DNA of 64,000 nucleotides from Cryptomeria japonica (taxonomy: Eukaryota > Streptophyta > Pinopsida > Cupressales > Cupressaceae), in contig NC_081410.1 in the NCBI RefSeq assembly GCF_030272615.1, positions 115,603,140 through 115,667,139 on the forward strand. Direction: 5' to 3'. The notes beneath the pieces were generated by a model. That model did not search any database. It was not told the DNA's origin and saw only the letters and a program-made list of their open reading frames with translations. Made by a program: the position numbers and the translations under genes. Positions 45,363-55,481 of the stretch are shown here, in pieces. Positions within the stretch are counted from its first letter, which is position 1. Every line of letters starts with the position of its first letter.

Positions 45363-46443
45363 CTCCTCAAATAGGTGTCATCATGAGCGAATTCAAGACT
45401 CATGGTACAGAATTCTTGGACATGATCACGCGGATCGCTTTTCCCATCATATTTATCAAATTTTGGAATGTCTGAGTTTGGGGGAAAAGGCACCATGTTC
45501 AACCATTTGTCAAAAGGATAAGGACAAATTTCATTTAAGGAATATCATACTGTTGATCCTTGTTGTATGTCTTGCATTTGTCTCTGCAGCATTTGTATTT
45601 GCTTTGTAAGAGCAACCAAGGGTGCATTTGTTTGCCGAGGGAAGAGTTCTTCCCTTGCATTAGTTCTCAGCTAAAATGGTGTGTGAAATAGTATGTTTTG
45701 CTTTGGGATGTTTTGCTGGGGTAAATTTTGTTCTAGCAGATTTTGCTCTTGTGTGTTTTGTTCTGGGTCACATGCTTCCTCCTCTCTTTGTCATTCTTGA
45801 TAGTCATAATGTTGGGACTTTGTTCTAAAAATGTCAGTGTCAAAGTCCTCAGGAAGTTTAACTCCTTTGCTTGTGAGCATGAGCAGATATTTTTCTTTGT
45901 CATTTTCTATGAGTCTTTCTACAAGTTTTTGAAATGAAGCGCTTTCTTGACACTCTTGGAGGAGTTCCTCAGAAATTTCAGTGTCTTATTAATTTGGACC
46001 CTCAAAAGGATTTGATAATCTCCGATCCATGTTGGATTCTAGTTGTGTTTCGCTTTGTTTGTTTCATTGAGAGCGAGTGACAGTGGGCATTTTTAGAAAT
46101 ATTTGGGGGTTGGTGGTGGCAACCTTGGTATGTTATAAGTGATGCACTCTTCGGGAAAGAATGTTGGATTGATCTTTCCTCTACGATTGATTTGTTGGCT
46201 AAATGCTGATTTTTGACAGAATGCTCTACTCCTTAATGGTTCCTTGTCAAATTCGTTGGTTTTGTTTTGAAGATATGAGCGGATATGACGAAGGAATGTT
46301 CGATGAGATTTAAAGAGTTGGCGATTGATGTATAAAAACCTATTCCTTTTTGCAAGTTTCAGGGAACTGGGTTGTTGTTTCATCAACTTAGTGTTATGAT
46401 AAATACTCTTTCTTCTCAAAATATGAGGATTAGTCATGCACAA
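45363..46443 (-). pseudogene. Gypsy gag, N-terminal part, truncated at the L1 junction
   Basis: On the minus strand a spacer (LVALTKQIQMLQRQMQDIQQGS at about 45560-45630) leads to ICPYPFDKWLNMVPFPPNSDIPKFDKYDGKSDPRDHV, then QEFCTMSLEFAHDDTYLRR, where it ends at 45363. It belongs to the same gag family as the relic in 15434-16500 (compare FKKYEGSNNP..EHIIEFHITCLEVAYNDTYLM). The upstream part 46093-46443 is basic and unrecognised. The C-terminal half of the capsid domain is missing. Confidence 0.75.
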
Positions 46444-46946
46444 GTGATCAATGGTTTTCTTTGGTTTGTTTTGGATTTAGTTTAGCTTGTTTTTGGAAAC
46501 TCAAGTTTTTACTTTATCAAATGAAGGTTTAGACGCCCCCTCACAACAAAGCACGTCAAATAATATGAACTACGAGCTTTCCCGATATGGAAATTGGATT
46601 TGACAACCTGGAATTTTTAAAACAAGTGTGTTATGGGATAGCAATCCATATGATTGAAGGACCTATTTGATACCTGTGATGAGGTTTCCTGATTTTGATA
46701 GGAGAGATGTGTTTATCTTGTGACTAGTTTTCAGATTTTGGACAACTTTGTTTGACGAAAAACTTGCTTTGAGAATAGTTTTGGATACTTTGTTTTGGTT
46801 TTCTATTTGATGAAGTTTAGGGTGAGGAAGGAAATCTCCCTAAATTGTTCTTAGATTTCTCAAAATAGCCTCTGTTTTGCCCCCTGTTTTCCTGGTTTTG
46901 GCTACGCTCTAAGAAAAGAGATGGAATGCACTTTAGAAAGTCCTCA

Positions 46947-47268
46947 ACGCGCTAGAGAAAAGACTCCACGCGCTAAATTGCCCCCCATGACGCGCTAACT
47001 AGTTTGTTTTGATTTTGCCTTGGTTTAAAAGGTTATGCGCTAATATGGGCTTGTGACGCACTAACTGTTCAACTCTACATGCTAAGGTTTAGTCTCCATG
47101 CGCTAAGTTGTTGCTTTAACGCGCCAAACTGTTTTCAAAATGCGCTACTTAAAACTGCTAGTTTTGGATTTCTTCAAAGCACTAATGTTAATACTTAATG
47201 CGCTAATGTGAAGGTTGAATGCACTAAAAGATGATTTCTACATGCTAAGAAGTTGTTCTTACGTGCTA
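46947..47268. repeat. 21-bp-phased ACGCGCTA motif, cluster 1
   Basis: The core A(C/T)GCGCTA, or one- to two-base variants, starts at 46947, 46968, 46990, 47035, 47056, 47077, 47098, 47119, 47140, 47177, 47198, 47219, 47240 and 47261. Most steps are exactly 21 bases; one is 22 and two longer gaps are 45 and 37. The bases between cores differ from unit to unit. Confidence 0.9.
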
Positions 47269-48789
47269 AACTACCCTGATATTTTGACTTGGCTGCTTTC
47301 TGCAAATTTTGGAACTTTGTTTTGAGTTTTCAGTGATGATAGATGATTTTCTGAAGTAACAAATGAAGACACAACACCAAAGAAGTAACCATTTTTGCTT
47401 TAATCTAAACAATGAGTGTATGTTCTGCGAGGATGTGTTCAAATCCCCAATGTTTCAATAGGTTTGGATACAAAGAATACACTTCAAAAAGACTCTTTAT
47501 TCAAAGGTCATAAGTAATACCATAGCCTACTAGTTTCAATACTCCATCAGCTCAAACAGTCGTGTCACCCCTTAAGAGGCGCCCGTTTTTTTGTCTTTTG
47601 CCAGAAATTAACCCAAAGTGAATTGCTTCACAATTGAGTAGTTATCTTGGGAGATATATGGTGAGTGATCTTAGGGGCGGATTCTTCCCCACCCTTGCAC
47701 TATGATATTAAAAATGTCTGGTTACTGACTCGGCTCAAAGTTTTTATTTCTAAGGTTAGTAATCAAGCTTCTTGTTCGGTCTTTAGTGATAAACTCCCTC
47801 AAGAGGCTTCCCAACCTTTAGACAAAGGCTTTATGTATCTTAAGGATACTGGGGGAAGGCTAATCGCTGAGCAAAATTGTTGAAGGGACTTTCGTCAACC
47901 TTCACTTTTGATTATAGTGGGTTGGAACTCTTGGCGATAAATTCGTTCCCCACTTAGGTCGTTCCCTTCACACCGGCCAAAGAATGGCTTTAAGAGTTTT
48001 TCAACCCCTCGGGAAGGTAGGCCTACTAAAGGATTTAATGCAATAAACACTGAAAGCATAAGAGTGGTCTGGATTTTTGATCACCCAGTTAAGGGGAGAG
48101 CATATTCCTTCCACTTTCATAGCAAGGCAAACAAGTGTTCTTTTTAACTCTTTATTGCAATGATTTGTTAAAATCTATATGGAGATGTTGCTCCACAAAA
48201 ACATGGTGTTTATTTTATCCCTTCAAAACAATGATTTTCTAATCTAGGAAAAGAACCTGGTCAACAAAGCAAAACTTCGATGTTTGGTCAACAAAAGAAA
48301 TCGATCAAAAAGGGAAGATCTTCCCTCTTTAATTGTGAAAAAAAAAATTAAAGTGTGGTTCTTTTTCCTTGCAAAAATTTAAAATTGATCCTTTTATGCA
48401 CCAAAGGATGGTGAAGTTCTTTTTAAACACCTTTGCTTTGCAAAATGGAAAAATTGTTTTGTTCTTTTTAGAGCCCAATTGAAAATTTCTCTCCTAGAAA
48501 AGCAAAAAAAGATTGTTTTTGTGGTTCTTTTTATAGCCCAAATAAGGTGAGTTCAATTTTATTTAACAAGAATTAAAAAGACTTTAAATTCTAACTAACT
48601 TAGACAAGTTAGCAAAAATTTAAACTATTTATAGTTCTAGAAATAACACTAAGCTCCTCCTTGGAATAAGATGTCAGAAATCCTGTAAAAATACCCACCA
48701 CAGTAATTAGAAAAATACAGGTTTTTGTGGACTTCAACAAGTCTAACTTTAAACTCGGTTACAATTTTAATATTTGCCTTATGTTTGTG

Positions 48790-49044
48790 ATGCGCTACTG
48801 AAAGGACTGTACGCACTACAAAACAACCGAGATGCGCTATCGAACAGACCCGATGCACTGAACTATTTTTTGAATTAGTTGTAATGTTGTTTTCCCGCAC
48901 CGAGACCTATAGGAAAATATTAATAAGTTTAATGCGCTAAGTGATAGTCTGTATGTGCTAAGGAATGAGTCCCACGCGTTGAAGAGTGAGCCGAATGCGC
49001 TATAATGTTGACCAGATGCGATAAGGGATGTTCCCCACGCGCTG
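48790..49044. repeat. 21-bp-phased ACGCGCTA motif, cluster 2
   Basis: Cores start at 48790, 48811, 48832, 48853, then 48932, 48953, 48974, 48995, 49016 and 49037. All steps are 21 except one gap of 79. Variants include ATGCGCTA, ACGCACTA, ATGTGCTA and ACGCGTTG. Confidence 0.9.
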
Positions 49045-49109
49045 ATTCCTGTTTCCCGCGTACCTGCAAAAGTGGTTAGATTTAAAAACTGATTTGATTA
49101 GTGGGGTAG

Positions 49110-49128
49110 GGCCCCACGGTGGGTGCCA
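49110..49128 (-). other. Candidate primer binding site
   Basis: TGGCACCCACCGTGGGGCC on the minus strand, four bases from an LTR-like TG start at 49133. The tRNA is not assigned. Confidence 0.5.
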
Positions 49129-49132
49129 GAAA

Positions 49133-50130
49133 TGTATGCGGGGAAAGCGGGTTGATGAAACTCAATATATGAAAATATTCCAAAAGACTTGTCCACACAC
49201 ACACATGGGACTTCTTGGTGCAAGTTATGGAGCTATGAAGGATAGCTCAACTTCCCAAGGTTGGTTCCATGGTTCTCTATCTCACAAGGTCCCTCAAGCC
49301 AATGTTTTTTCTCTCAGATCACTGAGAAAAGTGACTTAGGGATGACTAATGCAAGAATGAGGGATGCTTTAGATTAATTCTAACATGAATGCATCCTATT
49401 TATGCATGTTTCTACGAAATGGATTAAACTATATTATAAGATGACAAGGTTAGTAGCAATACTATCCTAACATGATATACTAGTTAATGATTTAAGCTAA
49501 TGATAATATAAATACTCTAAAATGCTATATTAGATTAATTCCTATTGCAAAGAGAGGCTAGATGCAAGCTAAAATTGAGCATAAATGAGATACTAAAAGC
49601 TTGGATGATAAAATGGAGGAATGAGAGCTCTATTTAGAGTGAAAAAAGGGCAATGGATGGTCAAGATTGAAAGAGCTTATCAAGGGTCAGGATTGAAAGT
49701 TATCAATCCATGTTTACAATTTTCACCAATGAAATGGTGACAATTGTCAACATAAGATTGCTTGAGAGGAGAGGTAGGAAGCATTAAATTCTTGAGAGGA
49801 CATGATGGTTACCCTAGGGGGTTGGGTTAGGGTTAGGTTAATGGATATTCCTTTTATCCAAGGGATAAATGAATGTGCAAGGGTTAAAGGGATAACCATG
49901 GTCAAAGCAATGAATGCTTGATGAGACCCTTGGGTTAGATGAGGGTTAAGTTAGTCAAAAAGTCTCTAACCATGCAAGAGGGTTGAGTTAACCATTAATG
50001 GTTTGGAAGACTTTCAAGGTTAAGTTGTTGAAGACCTAAAGCCTTTAATGGTTTTCAAAGACTTTGAAGGTTTGAGAAGTGACTTCCCTTTGCTTAGGGA
50101 TGTGACAATTGTCATGCCTAAACTTTTGGG
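49133..50130 (-). repeat. Probable 5' LTR of the truncated gypsy element
   Basis: Starts TGTATGCGGGGAAAGCGGG beside the candidate primer site. No partner is present (the 3' LTR is lost), so the outer edge near 50130 is a guess from a change to AT-rich text. It contains repeated 'agggttgag', 'ggttaagtt' and 'gactttgaagg' phrases. Confidence 0.45.
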
Positions 50131-50781
50131 CAAGAACGGGATAAATTTTTTTTTAAATCACAACTAAATAACGTTAAAATGCTAATATGAAAAGCACTAG
50201 CAAGTTTTGTCTTAACTATGTTTTGAGTTAACTCTAACCACTAGCTCAAGTAACGAAATTAATTTAAAATTTAATGCGGAATACTAAATGAATGAATTTA
50301 TTGTCTCATCGATTTTAATCAATAAATTAATTTAGTCAATTAATTGACGCAGATTAAATTAATCTCCAATTGCCAATAATTGATTTTAGAAACTAATTAA
50401 ATTAGTCCTAGCACATAGTGTATAAATGACTAACAATAAATAAAATATGTTTAACTAAATCGGCTAAACGGTCAAATAAATTCATAATAAATATTTTCTA
50501 TAAAGTGTAAATATTTCCCAATAGGAAAAATAACCTTACCCAATTTAATATAAAGTTTCTAAAAGATTATACTTCATAAGTAATTTTAAATTTAAACATA
50601 TATTTTTTTATTTTTTATTTTTTTATAAACCCATATGTATATAAAAACATATTTAAAATGTAAACACCTAGTAAAATAAATAAATTTTACATTTTGCCCC
50701 ATTCATATTTTCAACCATATGCATCTATACATATATACATATAATAAATAACTCTACAAAGTAGCCCAAAATTCAAAATCA

Positions 50782-50823
<42 letters not shown>

Positions 50824-51000
50824 ATTATACATAATTATACATAAAAATAACTATGTTATCACTTAACCATGCAAACCCTATTTTTATTATTATATAAATA
50901 AAGCCACCCCTTTTTTTTTGTTCTACATTCTTTATTACTTTTATACCTTTTTACCCTAGCCCTAACCGGCTAGGGTTTTATTATTATTTTTTTTGTGTTG
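50131..51000. other. AT-rich stretch, no gene
   Basis: Very AT-rich, with a (TA)n run at 50789-50819 and short A/T homopolymers. No ORF or domain seen. Confidence 0.6.
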
Positions 51001-51300
51001 GATTGTGCAGGGGCGAGCTCACCAAACAGCGGCCATGGGAGTAGTAGCGGGGCTATGGAGGCGGCGACGGTGGGCGTTCCCGGCGCCGCTCACTATGGGA
51101 AACCACAGTGGCGGTGCCGACCACTGTGGTCACCCATAGTGGCGGTGCCGACACTGTGGTCGCCCACAGTGGTGGTGTCGACCACTGTGGTCACCCACAG
51201 TGGTGATGCCGACACTGTGGACGCCCACAGTGGCGCCCCCCGGCTGCGCCGACCACTGTGCTAAATACAGTGGTTCGGCCCGAAACCCCTTCTTCTCTCT
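51001..51300. repeat. GC-rich hairpin minisatellite
   Basis: A GC-rich island. Units of 30-31 bp start at 51119, 51150, 51180 and 51211, with a partial unit at 51251. Each reads GAC(CA)CACTGTGG then CCCACAGTGG with a variable GGTG.. spacer, so every unit is itself an inverted repeat (CACTGTGG / CCACAGTG). The 89-codon ORF across it (50995-51264) is a product of the repeat and not a gene. Confidence 0.85.
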
Positions 51301-51377
51301 TTTTTTTATTTCTTTTTTTTTCTTTTTTAAATATATTTTTTTATTACTTAGATTAATTATTATTTTTGTTTATTAAA

Positions 51378-51388
<11 letters not shown>

Positions 51389-51411
<23 letters not shown>

Positions 51412-51622
51412 TAAATAAGTATGTTTTTAGAAAAATAAAATGAATTCATTTAAACATATACAAATGAATATAAATTTATATATATATATATATATAAACT
51501 ACGTATTAAACCTAGGGCGTATATATAAAAAAAATTTTATGAAAATCTATGCTAATATATTTTTTTTATTTTAATACCATTTTAACAGATAAGTTAAAGT
51601 CATCAGTTTTAAAAAATCCATA

Positions 51623-51708
<86 letters not shown>

Positions 51709-51832
51709 CTATGTATTAAACCTAGGGCGTATATATAAAAATTTTTTTATGAAAATCTATGCTAATATATATTTTTTATTTTAATACCATTTTAACAGAT
51801 AAGTTAAAGTCATCAGTTTTAAAAAATCCATA

Positions 51833-51920
<88 letters not shown>

Positions 51921-52045
51921 GTATTAAACCTAGGGCGTATATATAAAAAAAAATTTATGAAAATCTATGCTGATATATTTTTTTTTATTTTAATACCATT
52001 TTAACAGATAAGTTAAAGTCATCAGTTTTAAAAAATCCATGTACA
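51389..52045. repeat. Three ~209-bp units, each ending in a long TA tract
   Basis: A conserved stretch of about 130 bp (AACTA(C/T)GTATTAAACCTAGG.. to ..AAAAAATCCAT) starts at 51497, 51707 and 51915. TA runs of about 20, 80 and 78 bases precede copies 1, 2 and 3. Copy 3 ends in GTACATATA without a long run. The copies differ at few positions, so the amplification is recent compared with the surroundings. Confidence 0.92.
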
Positions 52046-54605
52046 TATATTTCCTTTTATTTTAAATGTCTTGCAGCTAAAACTAAAATAAGATAGTTCA
52101 TATAGTCCTCGGATTTATTTTCTGCAAGTAATTGATTTTGACATAGGTAAATAAGTTCAAACAACAACTATTTAAATCTAGAAAATATTAAAATGAATCC
52201 TTAGAGATGACTATAATATTTTTTTTTTTAGATTTTATTTTCTGCAAAATAAATGACAGATTTAAACAAAACTAAATATGCACTTCCATATACAGATCTA
52301 AATTTTAGATTTTATTTCCAACCTACTACATGCATGTGAAGCTATTTCATTCCTTTCCTATTTTATTTCATTTTAAATGCATAAAGAATAAAGTAAACTT
52401 CTTGCTTTTCAAATTATCATAAACACATCGGATATTATTTTTCAGAACTTTAGGAACTAATCCAGAAATATTCCTTTCATTTCTGCAGTATAGCATAATA
52501 AAATATTTCATTTCTTTAAAGTACATTTAAAAGACACTATCGTCACTTTACAAATAGGTCTCTCATTTCTAATAAATGAGGACTTTCAAAGAATAATAAT
52601 TACATTTACAAATAATTTTCTGCATCAAATAAATCCAGCCACTTCTATTTGTCCTATTTCTTTCTTCCAACAACCTGCAATAAATCAAAAGCTATGACCA
52701 TGGAGTGCTCACCTCCCAGCCTAAGCTAACTAGTAGCCACCCCCGAGCTTAGAGAATCAAGCCCTAGACAGGATTACACACATGCAAACACAATAAACAA
52801 GGGAAAACAATCACAAACATATTCCCATCCCAGGGCTACACTGCACCACACAATGTAATATCTGTACACCGGTGGTAGTGGACCAAATACCCTGAAGAGA
52901 CTGCAAGTCTGATAAAACACATAGCCACCTCATGGCGAACAAGATATGTCTTAAGTATAATAATCTCTGCATCATTATGCCCCCCCAAGGCATTCATGCC
53001 TTATTTCCCTCCTTATGGCCCCCAAATGCATAAACAAGCCATGCAGCAAGGGTCACATAAATATCCCTTGAGATCACTCTCAGAACGAGAGCCTCTCACT
53101 CGAGGGTTGTCATACTTCTACCACCCACAAGAACCTCCTCTCTCCCAAGAGTGGGGGGGTCTTGGTTACTCCTAAAACACAGAATGTACACAAAAGTAAA
53201 ATGTAGAACAAAAAATAAAATCTTCATAGGGGAAAATACAAGAAACTAGCCTTTTCACACAAGCAAATCTTTTCAACATGACATGCAATATAAAAACAAA
53301 ACAAAGAGAAATTTAACCAACCTTCAACTGCCCAAAGGTATGCTAGTCTAGTTGAGGATGAGCAACCCAATTCCACAAATTCCTTCTTTCTCTACACTTA
53401 GCCAATTTCCTAAAACCAATTCTATCTTTTCAAAATTGCATTGTCTCCAAACATGGAGAGTGGGTGATTACCCGCAAAATCTCTCATTCTTGCCTAAGAA
53501 GACCTCAGTGAGAGTTCTCACAGGTTTCTAAAATTGAAAAAGGAAAAGTCAGAAAAAGATCCAAAGGGATCTCTCATCAAAAAGGAAAGTTAACAACTTA
53601 GGTGATGCCTTCTAATTTTCAATTTTCGCTCAACTTAGGAAACCCACTTTTTAGGGTGTCTAAATGGTCACATGGGAGTTGGTACATGCCTAAAATTACT
53701 CCTAACCCTTAGGTATACCTTATGGGCTTTAGGAAACACTTTTAAACTACCCTTAAGAGCCCATTTAACCCTTTTTAAACCCATCTAAGGTTAATTTTCG
53801 GGTCAAACCTAAGTTGACCACCCCAAATATTTTCTATCCTAGAAAAATATAGAACCACATTAAATTAATTGAAAAAGCTATGGTTAAACAACTCCCTCCA
53901 AGAGACAATTCAAAAATCAACACGTGTCAAGTGACACAATAAAAATACTTTTACAAAATTATACGTGAAATTTTGTCTCTTGTTGGATTTACACAAATAC
54001 ATAAATTCAATCTAACACACATGCAACATCCACTTTCACAAATAAAATACTATACAAACGGGGTGTTGTCTCTCCAAATAGACAAACCCTGGTTTTACGA
54101 ACGTTCATAGGTCTAAGTTTGGTTCTCCATAATATTTTCATGGTCACATGGATAATTTTCCTGCGCATCTCAATTACACATTAGTAATTCCAAATAACCT
54201 CATATAATATAAAACACATGAATAAGAATACACATCAAACACTCTGCATACAATATAACATTTAAACAATTCAATACATCTTACATCCAAATAACTCACA
54301 TAAGCAATTATCATAATTCTCATAATTTTAATCCATACATAAAACATGCATCCTATTTCTATCATCATAGTAAAGTCCTGCGAATCCAATAATGACATAT
54401 ATCATCTCAAGTTTATCCTATTCTAGAATCATGTAGAGTTCTATATCATAAAGCATATAAATGAAGCATCAACATATAGCAATGTTATCCAAATCATGGA
54501 ATCATATAAGTTCTAAATTCATAATGCATAAAAATAAAGTATCCATTATAGTCTCAACATAAAAATCACTGAAATGCTAAACTGAGTCGGGGTAGGGCCT
54601 CACAA
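52046..54605. other. Non-coding, probably element leader
   Basis: No coding domain on either strand. 52650-53170 has mildly C-rich text; 54170-54580 is AT-rich. The last bases (GTCGGGGTAGGGCCTCAC, 54585-54602) resemble 49100-49116 next to the other primer site, which suggests a second LTR/leader junction at about 54605. Confidence 0.45.
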
Positions 54606-54608
54606 CAA

Positions 54609-55480
54609 TGATTAGGATAGGATTAGGCTAATTAGAAGGAGTTAGAAGAATCTAGAAGGGATTTAGGCATGCAAGTGGATTTTGTAGGAGAATGCAAGTG
54701 GGAGGAATTTTGGGGTTTTCAATTAAAATAAAATCATTTATTTCAATTAAATGGTGTAATTTACATTTGGATAAATATTTAAATAAATATTAATTTATTT
54801 AAATGTGAATGTGAATTTTGGATTTAAATAAATCTTAATTTATTTACATGAGAAAAGGGAAGATAAAGCATTAAATGCTTGAAGACTTTGAGGGAAACCA
54901 TTAAAGGCCTAAGAAGACTCTAGAAAGAAGCCATTAAGTTTGAAGAGTTTAAGTTTGAAGACTTTAAGGGAAACCATTAAAGGCTTAAGAAGACTCTAGA
55001 AGGAAGCCATTAAGTTTGAAGACTTTAAGGGAAACCATTAAAGGTTTCAAGTGGGTGAGGATAAATAGAATTTTAAATAAATAATTTATTTATTTAAAAT
55101 AGTTGTGCAACTTGCATTTGTAGGAAAATACAAGTGGGTGGAGGATAAAGGATTAATTAAAATAAATTGCTTTATTTCAATTTGGTTGCAAGTTGGAGAT
55201 TTAAATAAATTAGATTTATTTAATTGGGGTAAAATATTTAATTAAATGTAAATTTAATTAAAAGTAGAGAGAAGGGGTTTAATTAAATAAAATGATTTGT
55301 TCAATTAAATGATATGAAGGGCTTAAGTGAATTTGAATAAATAAATTGAATAATTTATTTAATTAAATAGAAGAATGTGGTGAATTAATTAAATTAGATT
55401 TAACTAAAATAGAGGAATGAGAATAAAATGAACATTAAATATTCATTTAGGAATATGGCCATTTTTATACGTCTACAACA
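54609..55480 (-). repeat. LTR-like segment at the right end of the gypsy block
   Basis: Plus-strand ends are TGATTAGG and CTACAACA, so the minus strand runs TGTTGTAGACG..CCTAATCA. It is rich in 'aattaaat' runs. It contains a tandem repeat: 54881-54956, 54957-55017 and a partial unit from 55018, each starting GAAGACTTT(A/G)AGGGAAACC. No partner was found. Confidence 0.5.
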
Positions 55481-55481
55481 T

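Larger units (their letters stand above)
46444..49109 (-). other. Leader of the gypsy element, non-coding
   Basis: Lies between gag and the primer site. No ORF is supported (the open frame 47665-47883 has no recognisable motif). It contains two clusters of a 21-bp-spaced GCGCTA motif (separate entries). Between them are unremarkable stretches with a few C-rich phrases (47560-47600, 47990-48025). Confidence 0.55.
45363..55480 (-). mobile_element. Gypsy-derived block inside the L1
   Basis: The left edge is where L1 ORF1 turns into antisense gypsy gag; the right edge (CTACAACA at 55473-55480) is where L1 ORF2 resumes. On the minus strand the block holds a possible LTR (54609-55480), non-coding DNA, a second LTR-like start with primer site (49110 onward), a leader, and a gag that stops abruptly at 45363. 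Pol and the 3' LTR are absent, lost together with the L1 endonuclease region in what looks like a single deletion. It may be two nested elements. Internal boundaries are uncertain. Confidence 0.65.

Noticed and set aside
44492-45475. 327-codon open frame that could pass for a gene
   Set aside because: Its first part is L1 ORF1 and its last 37 or so codons are antisense gypsy gag; it is a fusion made by a deletion.
47665-47883. 72-codon ORF in the gypsy leader
   Set aside because: No motif, no related ORF, and it is on the strand opposite to the element.
46947-49044. CRISPR-like array
   Set aside because: Spacing is regular but the repeats are 8 bp and degenerate, the period is 21 bp, and the setting is a plant retrotransposon.
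49820-49850. Telomere-like GGGTTAGGGTTAGG
   Set aside because: Only two units, not the plant TTTAGGG form, and embedded in LTR-like text.
50789-50819. TA run considered as an origin or promoter element
   Set aside because: A simple microsatellite with no nearby transcript evidence.
50995-51264. GC-rich 89-codon ORF resembling an exon
   Set aside because: The sequence is a 30-bp hairpin minisatellite; the protein is only its translation.
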